From the IMG/VR virus record IMGVR_UViG_3300029448_000114, positions 1-26,283 of that record: DNA of 26,283 nucleotides. One strand, written 5' to 3'. Positions 6,893 through 14,814 of this stretch are shown one piece after another. This DNA comes from a virus. A model generated the notes under the pieces. That model saw only the letters and a list, made by a program, of their open reading frames with translations, was not told where the DNA came from and did not search any database. The stretch's first letter is position 1. Every line of letters begins with the position of its first letter. The position numbers and the translations under genes are program-made.

Positions 6893-8485
6893 ATGGCGTA
6901 TGTATCATTAGACAGCGACCAAATCAAAAAGGCGCACAAGAAACACAAATACAGCAAGACTCAAGTAGAGCAACTTGAGAAATGTATGGATCCAAAAACA
7001 GGTCCTCTGTTCTTTATGAGGTCTTTCATGAAAATACAACACCCGGTAAAAGGTTCGATTGCATTTCAGCCATTTCCATATCAAGAGCGTTTGATTGAAA
7101 GTTATAATGATCATAGGTTTTCCATTGCCATGCTACCTAGACAAACAGGTAAAACAACATGTGCATCGGGTTTCCTCATTTGGTATGCCATGTTCCGACC
7201 AGATTCGCAGATATTAATTGCGGCACACAAATACGCAGGAGCATCAGACATCATGTCAAGGGTGCGTTATGCCTATGAGATGTTACCTAGTTGGATCAAA
7301 GCAGGTGTAACACAGTACAACAGGAATTCAATAGAGTTCGACAATGGCTCAAAAATTATGGCAACCACAACAACTGAAAATACAGGGCGGGGTATGTCAC
7401 TGACATTAATATACTGTGACGAGTTTGCATTCGTACAACCACCCGAGAAGGCCAAAGAATTTTGGACATCTCTATCTCCGACATTGAGTACAGGTGGTAA
7501 GTGTATGATAACAAGCACACCTAACTCGGATGAAGATCAGTTTGCAATGATATGGAAAGAAGCCAACAAGAGATTTGACGAGTACGGGAATGATAAGCTA
7601 ATAGGGACTAACGGTTTCTACGCCATGAAAGCACACTGGTCAGAACACCCTGACAGAGACCAAGTATGGGCAGATGCAGAAAAGGCCAGGATAGGTGAGG
7701 AAAGATTTAGAAGGGAACACGAATGTGAATTCTTGATATTTGACGAAACACTTATATCTAGTATAACATTGGCCGATATGGAAGGAGTTCCACCGGTCGA
7801 AACAACAGGGCAGGTCCGTTGGTTCAAACGTCCAACACCAGGACACACCTATATGGTATCACTCGACCCCAGCATGGGAACCGGTGGAGATTTTGCCGCA
7901 ATACAAGTTTTTGAGTTGCCAACCTTTGAACAAGTAGGAGAATGGCATCACAACACAACACCAATGAATCATCAGGTACGTATCTTGCAAGGTATTACTA
8001 AACACATACACGACACAATAATGGAAAAAGATGCATCAGCGACGCCTCAAATATTTTATTCAATGGAGAACAACTCCATAGGCGAAGCGGCATTGTTAAG
8101 AGTAATGGACATAGGTGAAGAAAACATAATGGGAATGTTCTTGTCGGAACCTATAAGGAAAGGACACAGAAGAAAATTTAGGAGAGGATTCAACACAACT
8201 GCTAAACATAAAATTGACGCCTGTACAAAATTTAAAGAGCTTGTGGAGAACGACAAGATGAAGATAAACTCATCACTTTTGATATCAGAGCTAAAAGACT
8301 TTGTTGCATCCGGAATGACTTACAGTGCTAAACCCGGCCAGCACGACGATCTAGTAAGCTCTTGTTTGCTAATGACACGTATGATGAAAGTATTGGCAGA
8401 TTTTGACCCGAAAATATTTGAAAAATGGACAGACAGACAAAGTGAGATTACACCAATGCCCATATTTGGAACGTTCACAGGATAA
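6893..8485 (+). CDS. gp17: Terminase large subunit gp17 (packaging ATPase-nuclease)
   Basis: The 530-residue product is the motor that pumps DNA into the prohead and cuts the concatemer. ATPase domain: adenine-binding region FQPFPYQERLI (58-68), Walker A LPRQTGKTT (81-89), Walker B LIYCDEFAF (172-180) with the catalytic Glu, and coupling motif TSTP (208-211). RNase H-type nuclease domain: first Asp in MVSLDPSMGTGGDFAAI (321-337, D325), second acidic residue in YSMENNSIGEAA (E392), and the HDD of PGQHDDLVSS (484-486). All key residues are present, so it should be active. It is shorter than T4 gp17 (610 residues), mainly by lacking N- and C-terminal extensions. Confidence 0.96.
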   Translation: MAYVSLDSDQIKKAHKKHKYSKTQVEQLEKCMDPKTGPLFFMRSFMKIQHPVKGSIAFQPFPYQERLIESYNDHRFSIAMLPRQTGKTTCASGFLIWYAMFRPDSQILIAAHKYAGASDIMSRVRYAYEMLPSWIKAGVTQYNRNSIEFDNGSKIMATTTTENTGRGMSLTLIYCDEFAFVQPPEKAKEFWTSLSPTLSTGGKCMITSTPNSDEDQFAMIWKEANKRFDEYGNDKLIGTNGFYAMKAHWSEHPDRDQVWADAEKARIGEERFRREHECEFLIFDETLISSITLADMEGVPPVETTGQVRWFKRPTPGHTYMVSLDPSMGTGGDFAAIQVFELPTFEQVGEWHHNTTPMNHQVRILQGITKHIHDTIMEKDASATPQIFYSMENNSIGEAALLRVMDIGEENIMGMFLSEPIRKGHRRKFRRGFNTTAKHKIDACTKFKELVENDKMKINSSLLISELKDFVASGMTYSAKPGQHDDLVSSCLLMTRMMKVLADFDPKIFEKWTDRQSEITPMPIFGTFTG

Positions 8486-8491
8486 TAAATA
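8484..8491 (+). promoter_or_regulatory. Late-promoter-like AATAAATA after gp17
   Basis: AATAAATA overlaps the gp17 stop (TAA at 8483-8485) and ends 6 bases before the ATG at 8498. It differs at one base from TATAAATA. No ribosome site precedes the ATG. Confidence 0.6.
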
Positions 8492-8497
8492 CACTAT

Positions 8498-10591
8498 ATG
8501 AACCCTAAAAATTCACAAGATCTATTCAACAAGATAAGATCACAGTTCTCAAACATTAGACTAGGTGATGAGAACGGGGCCGCTACAGCCGATCCAGGCA
8601 GTGCTGTATTTTTTGAATTTGATTTTGAAGAAGATGCAGACACATTTGGTTCAGTGAGCATATCCATGGCCGACGGCGACAACATGAAAGTCTACTACAA
8701 TAGAGATCTTGTAAGCAAAATTGATGAGGACAGCAGGGACGAATGGTATGCTTTCCTTAAAGAACTAAAAGACTTTGCTGTAGAACATCAACTGGGTTTT
8801 GATGTGCGTGATATTACAAAAAATAACCTTACGAAGCAGGATTATAATAATCTTGCAGATACGAACAAAACGGTAAATACTGATGAAATGTCAGAAGAAC
8901 TAGCAAGAATAACAAAATTAGCAGGGGTAACTGAAGGCCTTACAGGAACAGCAAAACGTTCATACGAGAACCTAGAAAAAACAAAATTGATTATAAGACA
9001 CAAAGGCAAAGTTGACGAGACTGTACCAGGTGCGAGATCAAGACAGATTCAATCATTATACATTGAGAACGAAGATGGTGAAAGATTTAAATATCCTATG
9101 ACTCATTTAGCAGGTGCTAGAGCAATGATGAGACACGTGTCAAATGGTGGAAGACCACATGATGAGTTTGGACAACACATTGTTTCGACTTCGGAAGATA
9201 TAGCAAAATTAAATTCATTCTCAAGATATGTTACCAACAAAGATCAATTGAATGACAATGCAGGTGACATCATAGAGCAGACTAAATTAAAACTAGAGAA
9301 CCTGAGGGGTTACATGAAGAACCTTTCTAACCAATCACACTACGAGAACGCAAGTAAAGATTTCAAAACATCAGAAGACCAAATACTGGACGATGAAACT
9401 GTTAACAAAATGAGAGAGAAGTTCACAATGACAAACCTAGACAGCAGAGTTGAAGATGCACTACCAATCATAAACAGAATAATGAGTGAATTGGAAAATG
9501 CACCCAAAGAAGATCAAGTGAACGAACTTGAACCAGATGCGGAACCAATTGATGCACCTGTACAAGCACCAGTGGATCACGGTGCAGTCGTACAAAGTTT
9601 CTTAAATGATCCAGACAGCAAATTAGTTTTGAGAAAAGATGATTCAGCAGACAAGATGTTGAAAGTGACAAAATTCACAAACAAGAACACAATGTTAAGT
9701 TCTATTTTATCAGACATAGCGTCTAGACTGTTGACTAAATCCGGTGAGGAAGACAGGGTGGCAAACTTTGCTTCAAGAGTAGCAGATGAAATGGAACAAG
9801 AGAATTCGGCAACATTCAAAGCAACACCTGACTACATTAAGAACAAGAAGATAGCAGTGCAGTTGGCAAAAAGATACATCGACGACTACAAGAAAATGCA
9901 GTCTGAACCAGGTTATACTGATCAAGTGAGAATGGAACCTGCAGATTTCAATCCTAAGAAAGATCTTAAAGGCAAAGCAAAAGAAACTGAAGCGTTTGAA
10001 GGTTGGGTTGACTCAATGATTGACGAAGGTGGTATCAAACCTTACGTATCAATGAGCAGAGGTGAAGATGACGGCAAGATGATGTACAACGTTCTAGACA
10101 GAAATGAAAAGACAATCTTCGCATCACGAAACCAGAAAGAAGCGACGGAGTTTCTAAGAAGAAATTTTGACAAATTGAGAGCAGGCGAAATGGAAGTGGC
10201 GGAGTATGCAAAAGCACCAAAAGATCCAGAAGACAGAGATGCAAAAATGAAGGCTATACAGGACATACAGATGGATCCTAACACAGCAAAAGATCCTGAA
10301 ATGATGAAAATGGCAATACAACGTAAAAAAGAATTAATGAAAGAACCTGTTGCGGCAGAGGGTAACGAATTTGCAAACGCAGTAAGGAAAGCAAAAGCGG
10401 CAGGAATGAAATCAGGCGATAAATTTAACGTTGGCGACAAAGAGTACACACTCAAAGATGCAATCGAAATGGCAGGATTACAACTGGAAGAATTTTTCTC
10501 AGAAGAGGGTGACGAATCAGAAGCACAGGAAGAAGCACAAGAGATCAACACAGAATTAGATAGAATTAAAACACTAGCCAATCTTTCATAA
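8498..10591 (+). CDS. Large acidic protein next to terminase, probable virion protein
   Basis: This 697-residue protein has no recognised enzyme motif. By eye it has an N-terminal alpha-beta domain (1-110, AVFFEFDFEEDADTFGSVSI), a short hinge with ELARITKLAGVTEG (134-147), a domain with KLIIRHKGKVDETVPGARSR and YPMTHLAGARAMMRHVSNGG (199-218), and a long helical charged middle. The C-terminal module FANAVRKAKAAGMKSGDKF then VGDKEYTLKDAIEMAGLQL is followed by a very acidic tail ending LDRIKTLANLS. I recall related large proteins beside packaging genes in marine T4-like phages, annotated as structural or hypothetical. It carries the TAAATA start signal shared by structural genes. Function unknown. 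Confidence 0.8.
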   Translation: MNPKNSQDLFNKIRSQFSNIRLGDENGAATADPGSAVFFEFDFEEDADTFGSVSISMADGDNMKVYYNRDLVSKIDEDSRDEWYAFLKELKDFAVEHQLGFDVRDITKNNLTKQDYNNLADTNKTVNTDEMSEELARITKLAGVTEGLTGTAKRSYENLEKTKLIIRHKGKVDETVPGARSRQIQSLYIENEDGERFKYPMTHLAGARAMMRHVSNGGRPHDEFGQHIVSTSEDIAKLNSFSRYVTNKDQLNDNAGDIIEQTKLKLENLRGYMKNLSNQSHYENASKDFKTSEDQILDDETVNKMREKFTMTNLDSRVEDALPIINRIMSELENAPKEDQVNELEPDAEPIDAPVQAPVDHGAVVQSFLNDPDSKLVLRKDDSADKMLKVTKFTNKNTMLSSILSDIASRLLTKSGEEDRVANFASRVADEMEQENSATFKATPDYIKNKKIAVQLAKRYIDDYKKMQSEPGYTDQVRMEPADFNPKKDLKGKAKETEAFEGWVDSMIDEGGIKPYVSMSRGEDDGKMMYNVLDRNEKTIFASRNQKEATEFLRRNFDKLRAGEMEVAEYAKAPKDPEDRDAKMKAIQDIQMDPNTAKDPEMMKMAIQRKKELMKEPVAAEGNEFANAVRKAKAAGMKSGDKFNVGDKEYTLKDAIEMAGLQLEEFFSEEGDESEAQEEAQEINTELDRIKTLANLS

Positions 10592-10620
10592 TAAAAACTC
10601 CATATTACCAATAATAGTAG

Positions 10621-10649
10621 TAGACATTAGCTAAATATAGTTGTATATT
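10621..10649 (+). promoter_or_regulatory. sigma70-like promoter before gp32
   Basis: TAGACA (10621-10626, 5 of 6 with TTGACA), a 17-base spacer, and TATATT (10644-10649, 5 of 6 with TATAAT). It lies in the 125-base gap before gp32, the largest gap in the window. A start near 10656 would give a leader of about 60 bases. A CTAAATA (10631-10637) lies between the two boxes and could add late transcription, but no ATG follows it closely. A second weaker pair, TTGTAT (10641) and TGATAT (10664), overlaps. Confidence 0.55.
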
Positions 10650-10716
10650 ACGTACTATATGTCTGATATACATTTAGGCACAACAACAAACATAGGCACA
10701 CAAGGAGGCTTACATT

Positions 10717-11703
10717 ATGGCATCATTAGCTGAAATAAGAGCGAAGTTAAAATCTCAAGAAGTGAATCGCTCCACTTCCAACACAGGCGGAGACAACGCC
10801 ATTTATCCCCATTGGAATATAGCAGAAGGATCAGAAGCAGTAATTAGATTCTTACCCGATAAGGATACAAACAATACATTTTTCTGGACTGAAAGAAATA
10901 TGATCAAATTACCTTTCGCAGGTATCAAAGGTCAGACTGATTCTAGACCAGTACAGGTACAAGTACCTTGTATGGAGATGTATGGCAAAACTTGCCCAGT
11001 ACTGACGGAAGTTAGACCATGGTTCAAAGATAAAAGCATGGAAGACATGGGAAGAAAATATTGGAAAAAGAAATCTTATATTTTCCAAGGTTTTGTTACA
11101 ACAAATCCACTAGCAGAGGACACAACACCTGAGAATCCAATCAGAAGATTTATTATTGGACCTCAAATCTTTAACATTATCAGAGGAGCATTAATGGATC
11201 CAGAGATGGAAGAAATGCCTACTGATTATGTAAAAGGGGTTGACTTCAGAATAAACAAAACTACTAAAGGTGGTTATGCTGATTACTCAACATCAAAATG
11301 GTCGAGAAGAGAACGTGCATTAGATGAGGCAGAGAGAGCCGCAATCGAAACACATGGGTTACACAACCTGGGTGACTTTAGACCAAAAGAACCAACAGAA
11401 GCAGAAGTTAAAATAATCGCAGAACTATTTGCGAAATCTGTGGAAGGTGAGGCTTATGATCTTGAGCAGTATGGACAGTACTTTAGACCAGCAGGCATGG
11501 CTTACCAAGGTAAACCACAGGTCACTGTACCAACAGCAGAGGCTCCAGCGGCAACACCAGTGGCAGAAACGGCACCAGCAAGTGCACCTGTTACTGAATC
11601 TGCGCCGGCACCACAACCTGAGGCGGCTCCGGCTCCTGCAGGAGACAGTGCCAAAAGAGCAGAAGACATCTTGAAGCTGATTAGATCGAGACAAGCAAAA
11701 TAA
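10717..11703 (+). CDS. gp32: Single-stranded DNA-binding protein gp32
   Basis: The 328-residue product coats ssDNA during replication, recombination and repair. The N-terminal LAEIRAKLKSQEV is the cooperativity arm; EGSEAVIRFLPDKDTNNTFFW (37-57) begins the OB-type core; WKKKSYIFQGFVTTNPLAED and NPIRRFIIGPQIFNII follow. Only two Cys of the T4 zinc cluster region are present (C85 and C93), and the T4 CPxC appears as CPVL (93-96), so zinc binding of the T4 kind is doubtful. The T4 acidic tail is replaced by an Ala/Pro/Thr-rich linker (about 270-312) and a short basic end (DILKLIRSRQAK). The ribosome site AAGGAGG (10702-10708), 8 bases before the ATG, is the strongest in the window, fitting a protein needed in large amounts. 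Confidence 0.92.
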   Translation: MASLAEIRAKLKSQEVNRSTSNTGGDNAIYPHWNIAEGSEAVIRFLPDKDTNNTFFWTERNMIKLPFAGIKGQTDSRPVQVQVPCMEMYGKTCPVLTEVRPWFKDKSMEDMGRKYWKKKSYIFQGFVTTNPLAEDTTPENPIRRFIIGPQIFNIIRGALMDPEMEEMPTDYVKGVDFRINKTTKGGYADYSTSKWSRRERALDEAERAAIETHGLHNLGDFRPKEPTEAEVKIIAELFAKSVEGEAYDLEQYGQYFRPAGMAYQGKPQVTVPTAEAPAATPVAETAPASAPVTESAPAPQPEAAPAPAGDSAKRAEDILKLIRSRQAK

Positions 11704-11717
11704 TCTGACATTTACCA

Positions 11718-11743
11718 AGGCCCTGATATTGACGGCAGGGCCT
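11718..11743 (+). other. Perfect hairpin between gp32 and uvsX
   Basis: AGGCCCTG (11718-11725) pairs without mismatch with CAGGGCCT (11736-11743) across a 10-base loop. It sits 15 bases after the gp32 stop. No T-run follows, so it is not a standard terminator. It may protect the 3' end of the gp32 message. The -35 box of the uvsX promoter lies in its loop. Confidence 0.65.
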
Positions 11744-11757
11744 AGGTATGCTAATAT
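11729..11757 (+). promoter_or_regulatory. Near-consensus sigma70 promoter before uvsX
   Basis: TTGACG (11729-11734, 5 of 6), a 17-base spacer ending TGC (extended -10), and TAATAT (11752-11757). The expected start is near 11764, giving a leader of about 16 bases that holds the ribosome site AAAGGA (11766-11771), 8 bases before the uvsX ATG. This is the best host-type promoter in the window and suggests early or middle expression by host RNA polymerase. Confidence 0.7.
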
Positions 11758-11779
11758 AGATATACAAAGGACAAAAATT

Positions 11780-12832
11780 ATGACAAAAGTATTTGATGCA
11801 ACAAAATTTAGAAAAAGTATTACGAAATCCATACAAGGATTAGGCATAGGTTTTAGTGATCCAACGGATTGGATCAGCACAGGAAACTATGCATTAAACT
11901 ATTTAATGACCAGTGACTTCAACAAAGGTATTCCATTAGGAAAAGTGACAGTACTTGCAGGTGAATCAGGAGCAGGCAAATCTTACATAGCGTCAGGTAA
12001 CATAATAAAAAATGCACAGGATCAAGGCATATTTGTTATATTGATTGACACAGAGAATGCCCTAGATGAGAAATGGCTACAAGCACTAAAAGTGGACACG
12101 TCTGAAGACAAACTTTTAAAATTAAGCATGTCCATGGTAGATGATGTTGCAAAAACTGTTTCAGAGTTTATGAAAGGTTACAAAGAGCAACACGCAGACA
12201 ACAAAGAAGGTGCACCAAAAGTACTATTTGTTATAGACAGTTTGGGTATGATGCTCACACCAACAGACGTGAACCAGTTTGAAGCAGGTGACATGAAAGG
12301 TGACTTAGGTAGAAAACCTAAAGCACTAACGGCACTTGTAAGAAATTGTGTTAATATGTTTGGTAGTTGGAATGTAGGGCTTATAGCAACCAATCACACA
12401 TACGCATCGCAAGATATGTTTGATCCAGATGACAAGATATCAGGTGGACAAGGATTTATCTATGCATCAAGTATTGTTGTTGCAATGAAAAAATTAAAAC
12501 TTAAAGAAGACGAAGCAGGTAATAAAGTGACTGATGTAAGAGGTATTAGAGCCGCTTGTAAAGTTATGAAAACAAGATATGCCAAACCATTCGAAGGTGT
12601 ACAGGTTAAGATTCCATACGAAACTGGTATGAATCCATACAGTGGCCTAGTTGAACTTTTTGAGAAAAAAGGGTTGCTAGTACAAACAGGAAACAGGCTA
12701 AAATATGTTGATCCGCAAGGCAAAGAACACATAGAGTTCAGAAAAGCGTGGACAGGTGATAAATTAGATATGATAATGGCGAACTTCAAAGAAGAGTCGC
12801 CTAAAGAACCAATCGAAGATGAGGGTGAATAG
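11780..12832 (+). CDS. uvsX: RecA-like recombinase UvsX
   Basis: The 350-residue product (T4 UvsX has 391) is the strand-exchange ATPase of phage recombination-dependent replication. Walker A GESGAGKS (61-68), catalytic Glu in LIDTENALDE (88-97), Walker B KVLFVIDSLG (147-156), DNA-binding loop region LIATNHTYAS (201-210), then SGGQGFIYASS (221-231). The ATG at 11780 is chosen because it has AAAGGA at 8 bases and follows the promoter; an upstream in-frame start at 11729 would lie in the promoter itself. The next gene starts directly after its TAG. Confidence 0.95.
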   Translation: MTKVFDATKFRKSITKSIQGLGIGFSDPTDWISTGNYALNYLMTSDFNKGIPLGKVTVLAGESGAGKSYIASGNIIKNAQDQGIFVILIDTENALDEKWLQALKVDTSEDKLLKLSMSMVDDVAKTVSEFMKGYKEQHADNKEGAPKVLFVIDSLGMMLTPTDVNQFEAGDMKGDLGRKPKALTALVRNCVNMFGSWNVGLIATNHTYASQDMFDPDDKISGGQGFIYASSIVVAMKKLKLKEDEAGNKVTDVRGIRAACKVMKTRYAKPFEGVQVKIPYETGMNPYSGLVELFEKKGLLVQTGNRLKYVDPQGKEHIEFRKAWTGDKLDMIMANFKEESPKEPIEDEGE

Positions 12833-13069
12833 ATGATAGATTTTACACACGAAGATGTTGAACGTTTGTGGAATTCAGTTGTACATTACGTCCCGGAAAG
12901 ACAGAAGTTAGACATGGCTATTGATTTCATTAAAAGTTTAGAAGACATCGGTGTAGAGCATGACGAATTAAAAGCATCTGCAGAATACGATCCAAAACTA
13001 GAGGAAGCCATCAATACTGTGTTCGAAGAGGACGAAGTCGACGAATCCGGATACGGCGACGATGAATGA
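12833..13069 (+). CDS. Small acidic protein between uvsX and uvsY
   Basis: This 78-residue protein is not recognised. It starts MIDFTHEDVERLWNSVVHYV, is helical, and ends in a strongly acidic tail (EEDEVDESGYGDDE). Its ATG immediately follows the uvsX TAG, with GAGGG about 7 bases upstream, and its TGA overlaps the uvsY ATG (ATGA). This makes a coupled uvsX-orf-uvsY unit. The acidic tail resembles those that mimic DNA or bind ssDNA-binding proteins, but a recombination role is inferred from position only. Confidence 0.8.
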   Translation: MIDFTHEDVERLWNSVVHYVPERQKLDMAIDFIKSLEDIGVEHDELKASAEYDPKLEEAINTVFEEDEVDESGYGDDE

Positions 13070-13527
13070 TAAACTGGTACAACGAAGTAAGTAGAAATTT
13101 AGACAAGATACCAGACTGTGTAGCATACTTTGATAAGGAACTGATCGAAGCTAAGAAACAATGCAAAATTTATGGTAACTTAGAAAGGGCAAGTGCATCG
13201 TTACCAGGCATAGTAGAAGAAAGATTCAGCCAACTACAACAACTTGAAGCAATATTAGAATATCTAAACATTGAGTTGAGAAGACTAAGATCAAGAACAT
13301 TTAGAAAATATTTAGAAAACTACAACAGAGCATTGTCAAGCAGAGATGCCGAGAAATATGTTGACGGCGAAGATGACGTTGTAGATATGGATAAAATTAT
13401 AAACGACTTTGCACTGATAAGAAATCAATGGTTAGGCATCACCAAAGGTTTAGATCAGAAACAATGGCAAATTACTAACATTGTGAAATTACGTGTAGCA
13501 GGAATGGAAGATGCCGACATCAAATAA
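13066..13527 (+). CDS. uvsY: UvsY-type recombination mediator
   Basis: The 153-residue product matches marine T4-like UvsY by pattern: LDKIPDCVAYFDKELIEAKK, a basic helix LNIELRRLRSRTFRKYLENY (about 69-88), RALSSRDAEKYVDGEDDVVD, and a C-terminal FALIRNQWLGITKGLDQKQW. UvsY helps load UvsX on gp32-covered ssDNA. T4 UvsY has 137 residues and is hard to align by eye; the call rests on marine-phage relatives and on the gene order gp32-uvsX-orf-uvsY. Its ATG overlaps the preceding TGA. Confidence 0.82.
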   Translation: MINWYNEVSRNLDKIPDCVAYFDKELIEAKKQCKIYGNLERASASLPGIVEERFSQLQQLEAILEYLNIELRRLRSRTFRKYLENYNRALSSRDAEKYVDGEDDVVDMDKIINDFALIRNQWLGITKGLDQKQWQITNIVKLRVAGMEDADIK

Positions 13528-14140
13528 TAGGATAATACTAACAGACGTGGATGGTGTACTACTCGAATGGGAACATCATTTCACCAAGTGGATGCTACAA
13601 CGCACATTGTTTGATGAAAAAAATGCAAGATATCATCCATATACCCTATTGCCAGACAAACAAAACACTTATGAAATGGCAGAAAGATTTGGAATTTCAA
13701 TAAAACAAATAAGAAAAGAAATAAGAGAATTTAACAGGAGTGCTTGGATGGGCACACAGAGACCAATGTTGGAGTCACAGACATGGGTAAAACTACTGGC
13801 CGCAGAAGGTTGGACATTCATACCTATCACATCACAAACATCAGATATACCGGCACAACAGTTGCGTAAGAAAAGAATGGGTGATTTATTTGGGGATCAT
13901 ATCTTTACAAATTATCACATACTAGGCACAGGAGCAGACAAAGACGGGGCATTAGCTGAGTTTCATGACACCGGACTGTATTGGGTCGAGGACAAGCCAA
14001 AGAACGCTTTAGCCGGGCTCAAATACGGTTTAAAGCCTATATTAATCGACCACCCATACAATCGAGACTTTGAACACCCTGAAATTATACGTGTAAGTAA
14101 TTGGAAGGACATACACAAAATAGTATCAGGAAGAAAATGA
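13511..14140 (+). CDS. HAD-superfamily phosphatase-like protein
   Basis: The 209-residue product has the HAD motifs: DVDGVLL (12-18, nucleophile D12 and acid/base D14), PITSQTS (105-111, motif II Thr/Ser), K144 (motif III candidate in GADKDGAL) and WVEDKPKNA (158-166, acidic motif IV). Between motifs I and II lies a helical cap with ERFGISIKQIRKEIREFNRS. Such proteins remove phosphate from nucleotides or sugars; the substrate cannot be told. The ATG overlaps the uvsY end by 17 bases and has AGGA 7 bases upstream. The stop overlaps the next start (ATGA). It could serve nucleotide salvage or the sugar genes that follow. Confidence 0.78.
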   Translation: MPTSNNRIILTDVDGVLLEWEHHFTKWMLQRTLFDEKNARYHPYTLLPDKQNTYEMAERFGISIKQIRKEIREFNRSAWMGTQRPMLESQTWVKLLAAEGWTFIPITSQTSDIPAQQLRKKRMGDLFGDHIFTNYHILGTGADKDGALAEFHDTGLYWVEDKPKNALAGLKYGLKPILIDHPYNRDFEHPEIIRVSNWKDIHKIVSGRK

Positions 14141-14814
14141 AAATTTACGTAGGTTGGGACTCCAGAGAAGACATAGCATACCAAGTGTGTGAACACTCTA
14201 TCAAACGCAGAGATCCTGATGCAGTAGTAAGACCACTGAAACAAAACGAAATGCGAGAACAAGGTATCTACACACGTGAGGTAGATAAACTTGCAACCAC
14301 TCAATTTACATTCACAAGATTCTTTGTACCGCACCTTAACAACTTCAAAGGCTGGGCAGTCTTTTGCGACTGTGATTTTCTTTGGAAGATACCAGCAAAA
14401 GAACTAGAACAGCACTGTGATGATTCAAAAGCAGTAGTTTGTGTACAGCACGAATACACACCCGAAGAAGGATCAACAAAAATGGACGGACAGATACAGA
14501 CTGCATATCCAAGAAAGAACTGGAGCAGTATGGTATTATGGAACTGCGGCCATCCAAAGAATCAAATACTTACACCAGAGTTTTTAAACAAACAGACTCC
14601 AAAATTCTTACACAGATTTAGTTGGTTAGAAGATTCAGAGATAGGATCACTACCACACGAGTACAACTGGTTGGTAGGCTGGTACAAAGAACCAAAGGAT
14701 GGTGCACCAAAGATACTACACTACACGGAGGGAGGACCTTGGTTTGACGGTTATAGGAATTGCGAATATTCCGACGACTGGAAAAAAGAGGTAATCAATC
14801 TTTTCAGTGCATGA
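14137..14814 (+). CDS. GT8-like glycosyltransferase
   Basis: The 225-residue product starts MKIYVGWDSREDIAYQVCEH, typical of small GT-A transferases, and has the metal-binding DxD in AVFCDCDFLW (D78, D80) and the C-terminal ILHYTEGGPWF (193-203), the place of the second metal-binding His in GT8-type enzymes. Expected reaction: transfer of a sugar from a nucleotide-sugar to an acceptor glycan or protein. The ATG at 14137 is chosen over an upstream frame start at 14101 because it has AGGAAG about 4 bases before it and gives the ATGA overlap with the HAD gene. Confidence 0.82.
   Translation: MKIYVGWDSREDIAYQVCEHSIKRRDPDAVVRPLKQNEMREQGIYTREVDKLATTQFTFTRFFVPHLNNFKGWAVFCDCDFLWKIPAKELEQHCDDSKAVVCVQHEYTPEEGSTKMDGQIQTAYPRKNWSSMVLWNCGHPKNQILTPEFLNKQTPKFLHRFSWLEDSEIGSLPHEYNWLVGWYKEPKDGAPKILHYTEGGPWFDGYRNCEYSDDWKKEVINLFSA

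Noticed and set aside
10042-10611. 189-residue minus-strand open frame rich in Ser
   Set aside because: It is antisense to the 697-residue protein, with Ser/Leu bias expected from reversed acidic/Ala codons; no start signal.
10631-10637. CTAAATA as late promoter for gp32
   Set aside because: It lies about 80 bases before the ATG, unlike the other TAAATA sites, and within a better sigma70-type promoter; left as a possibility only.
11729-11779. Upstream extension of uvsX from 11729
   Set aside because: The extension lies in the promoter and leader; ATG 11780 has a good ribosome site and the family N-terminus.
11425-11880. 151-residue minus-strand open frame with Arg/Cys repeats
   Set aside because: It is the shadow of the Ala/Pro-rich gp32 tail; the repeats only mirror GCA/CCA codons.
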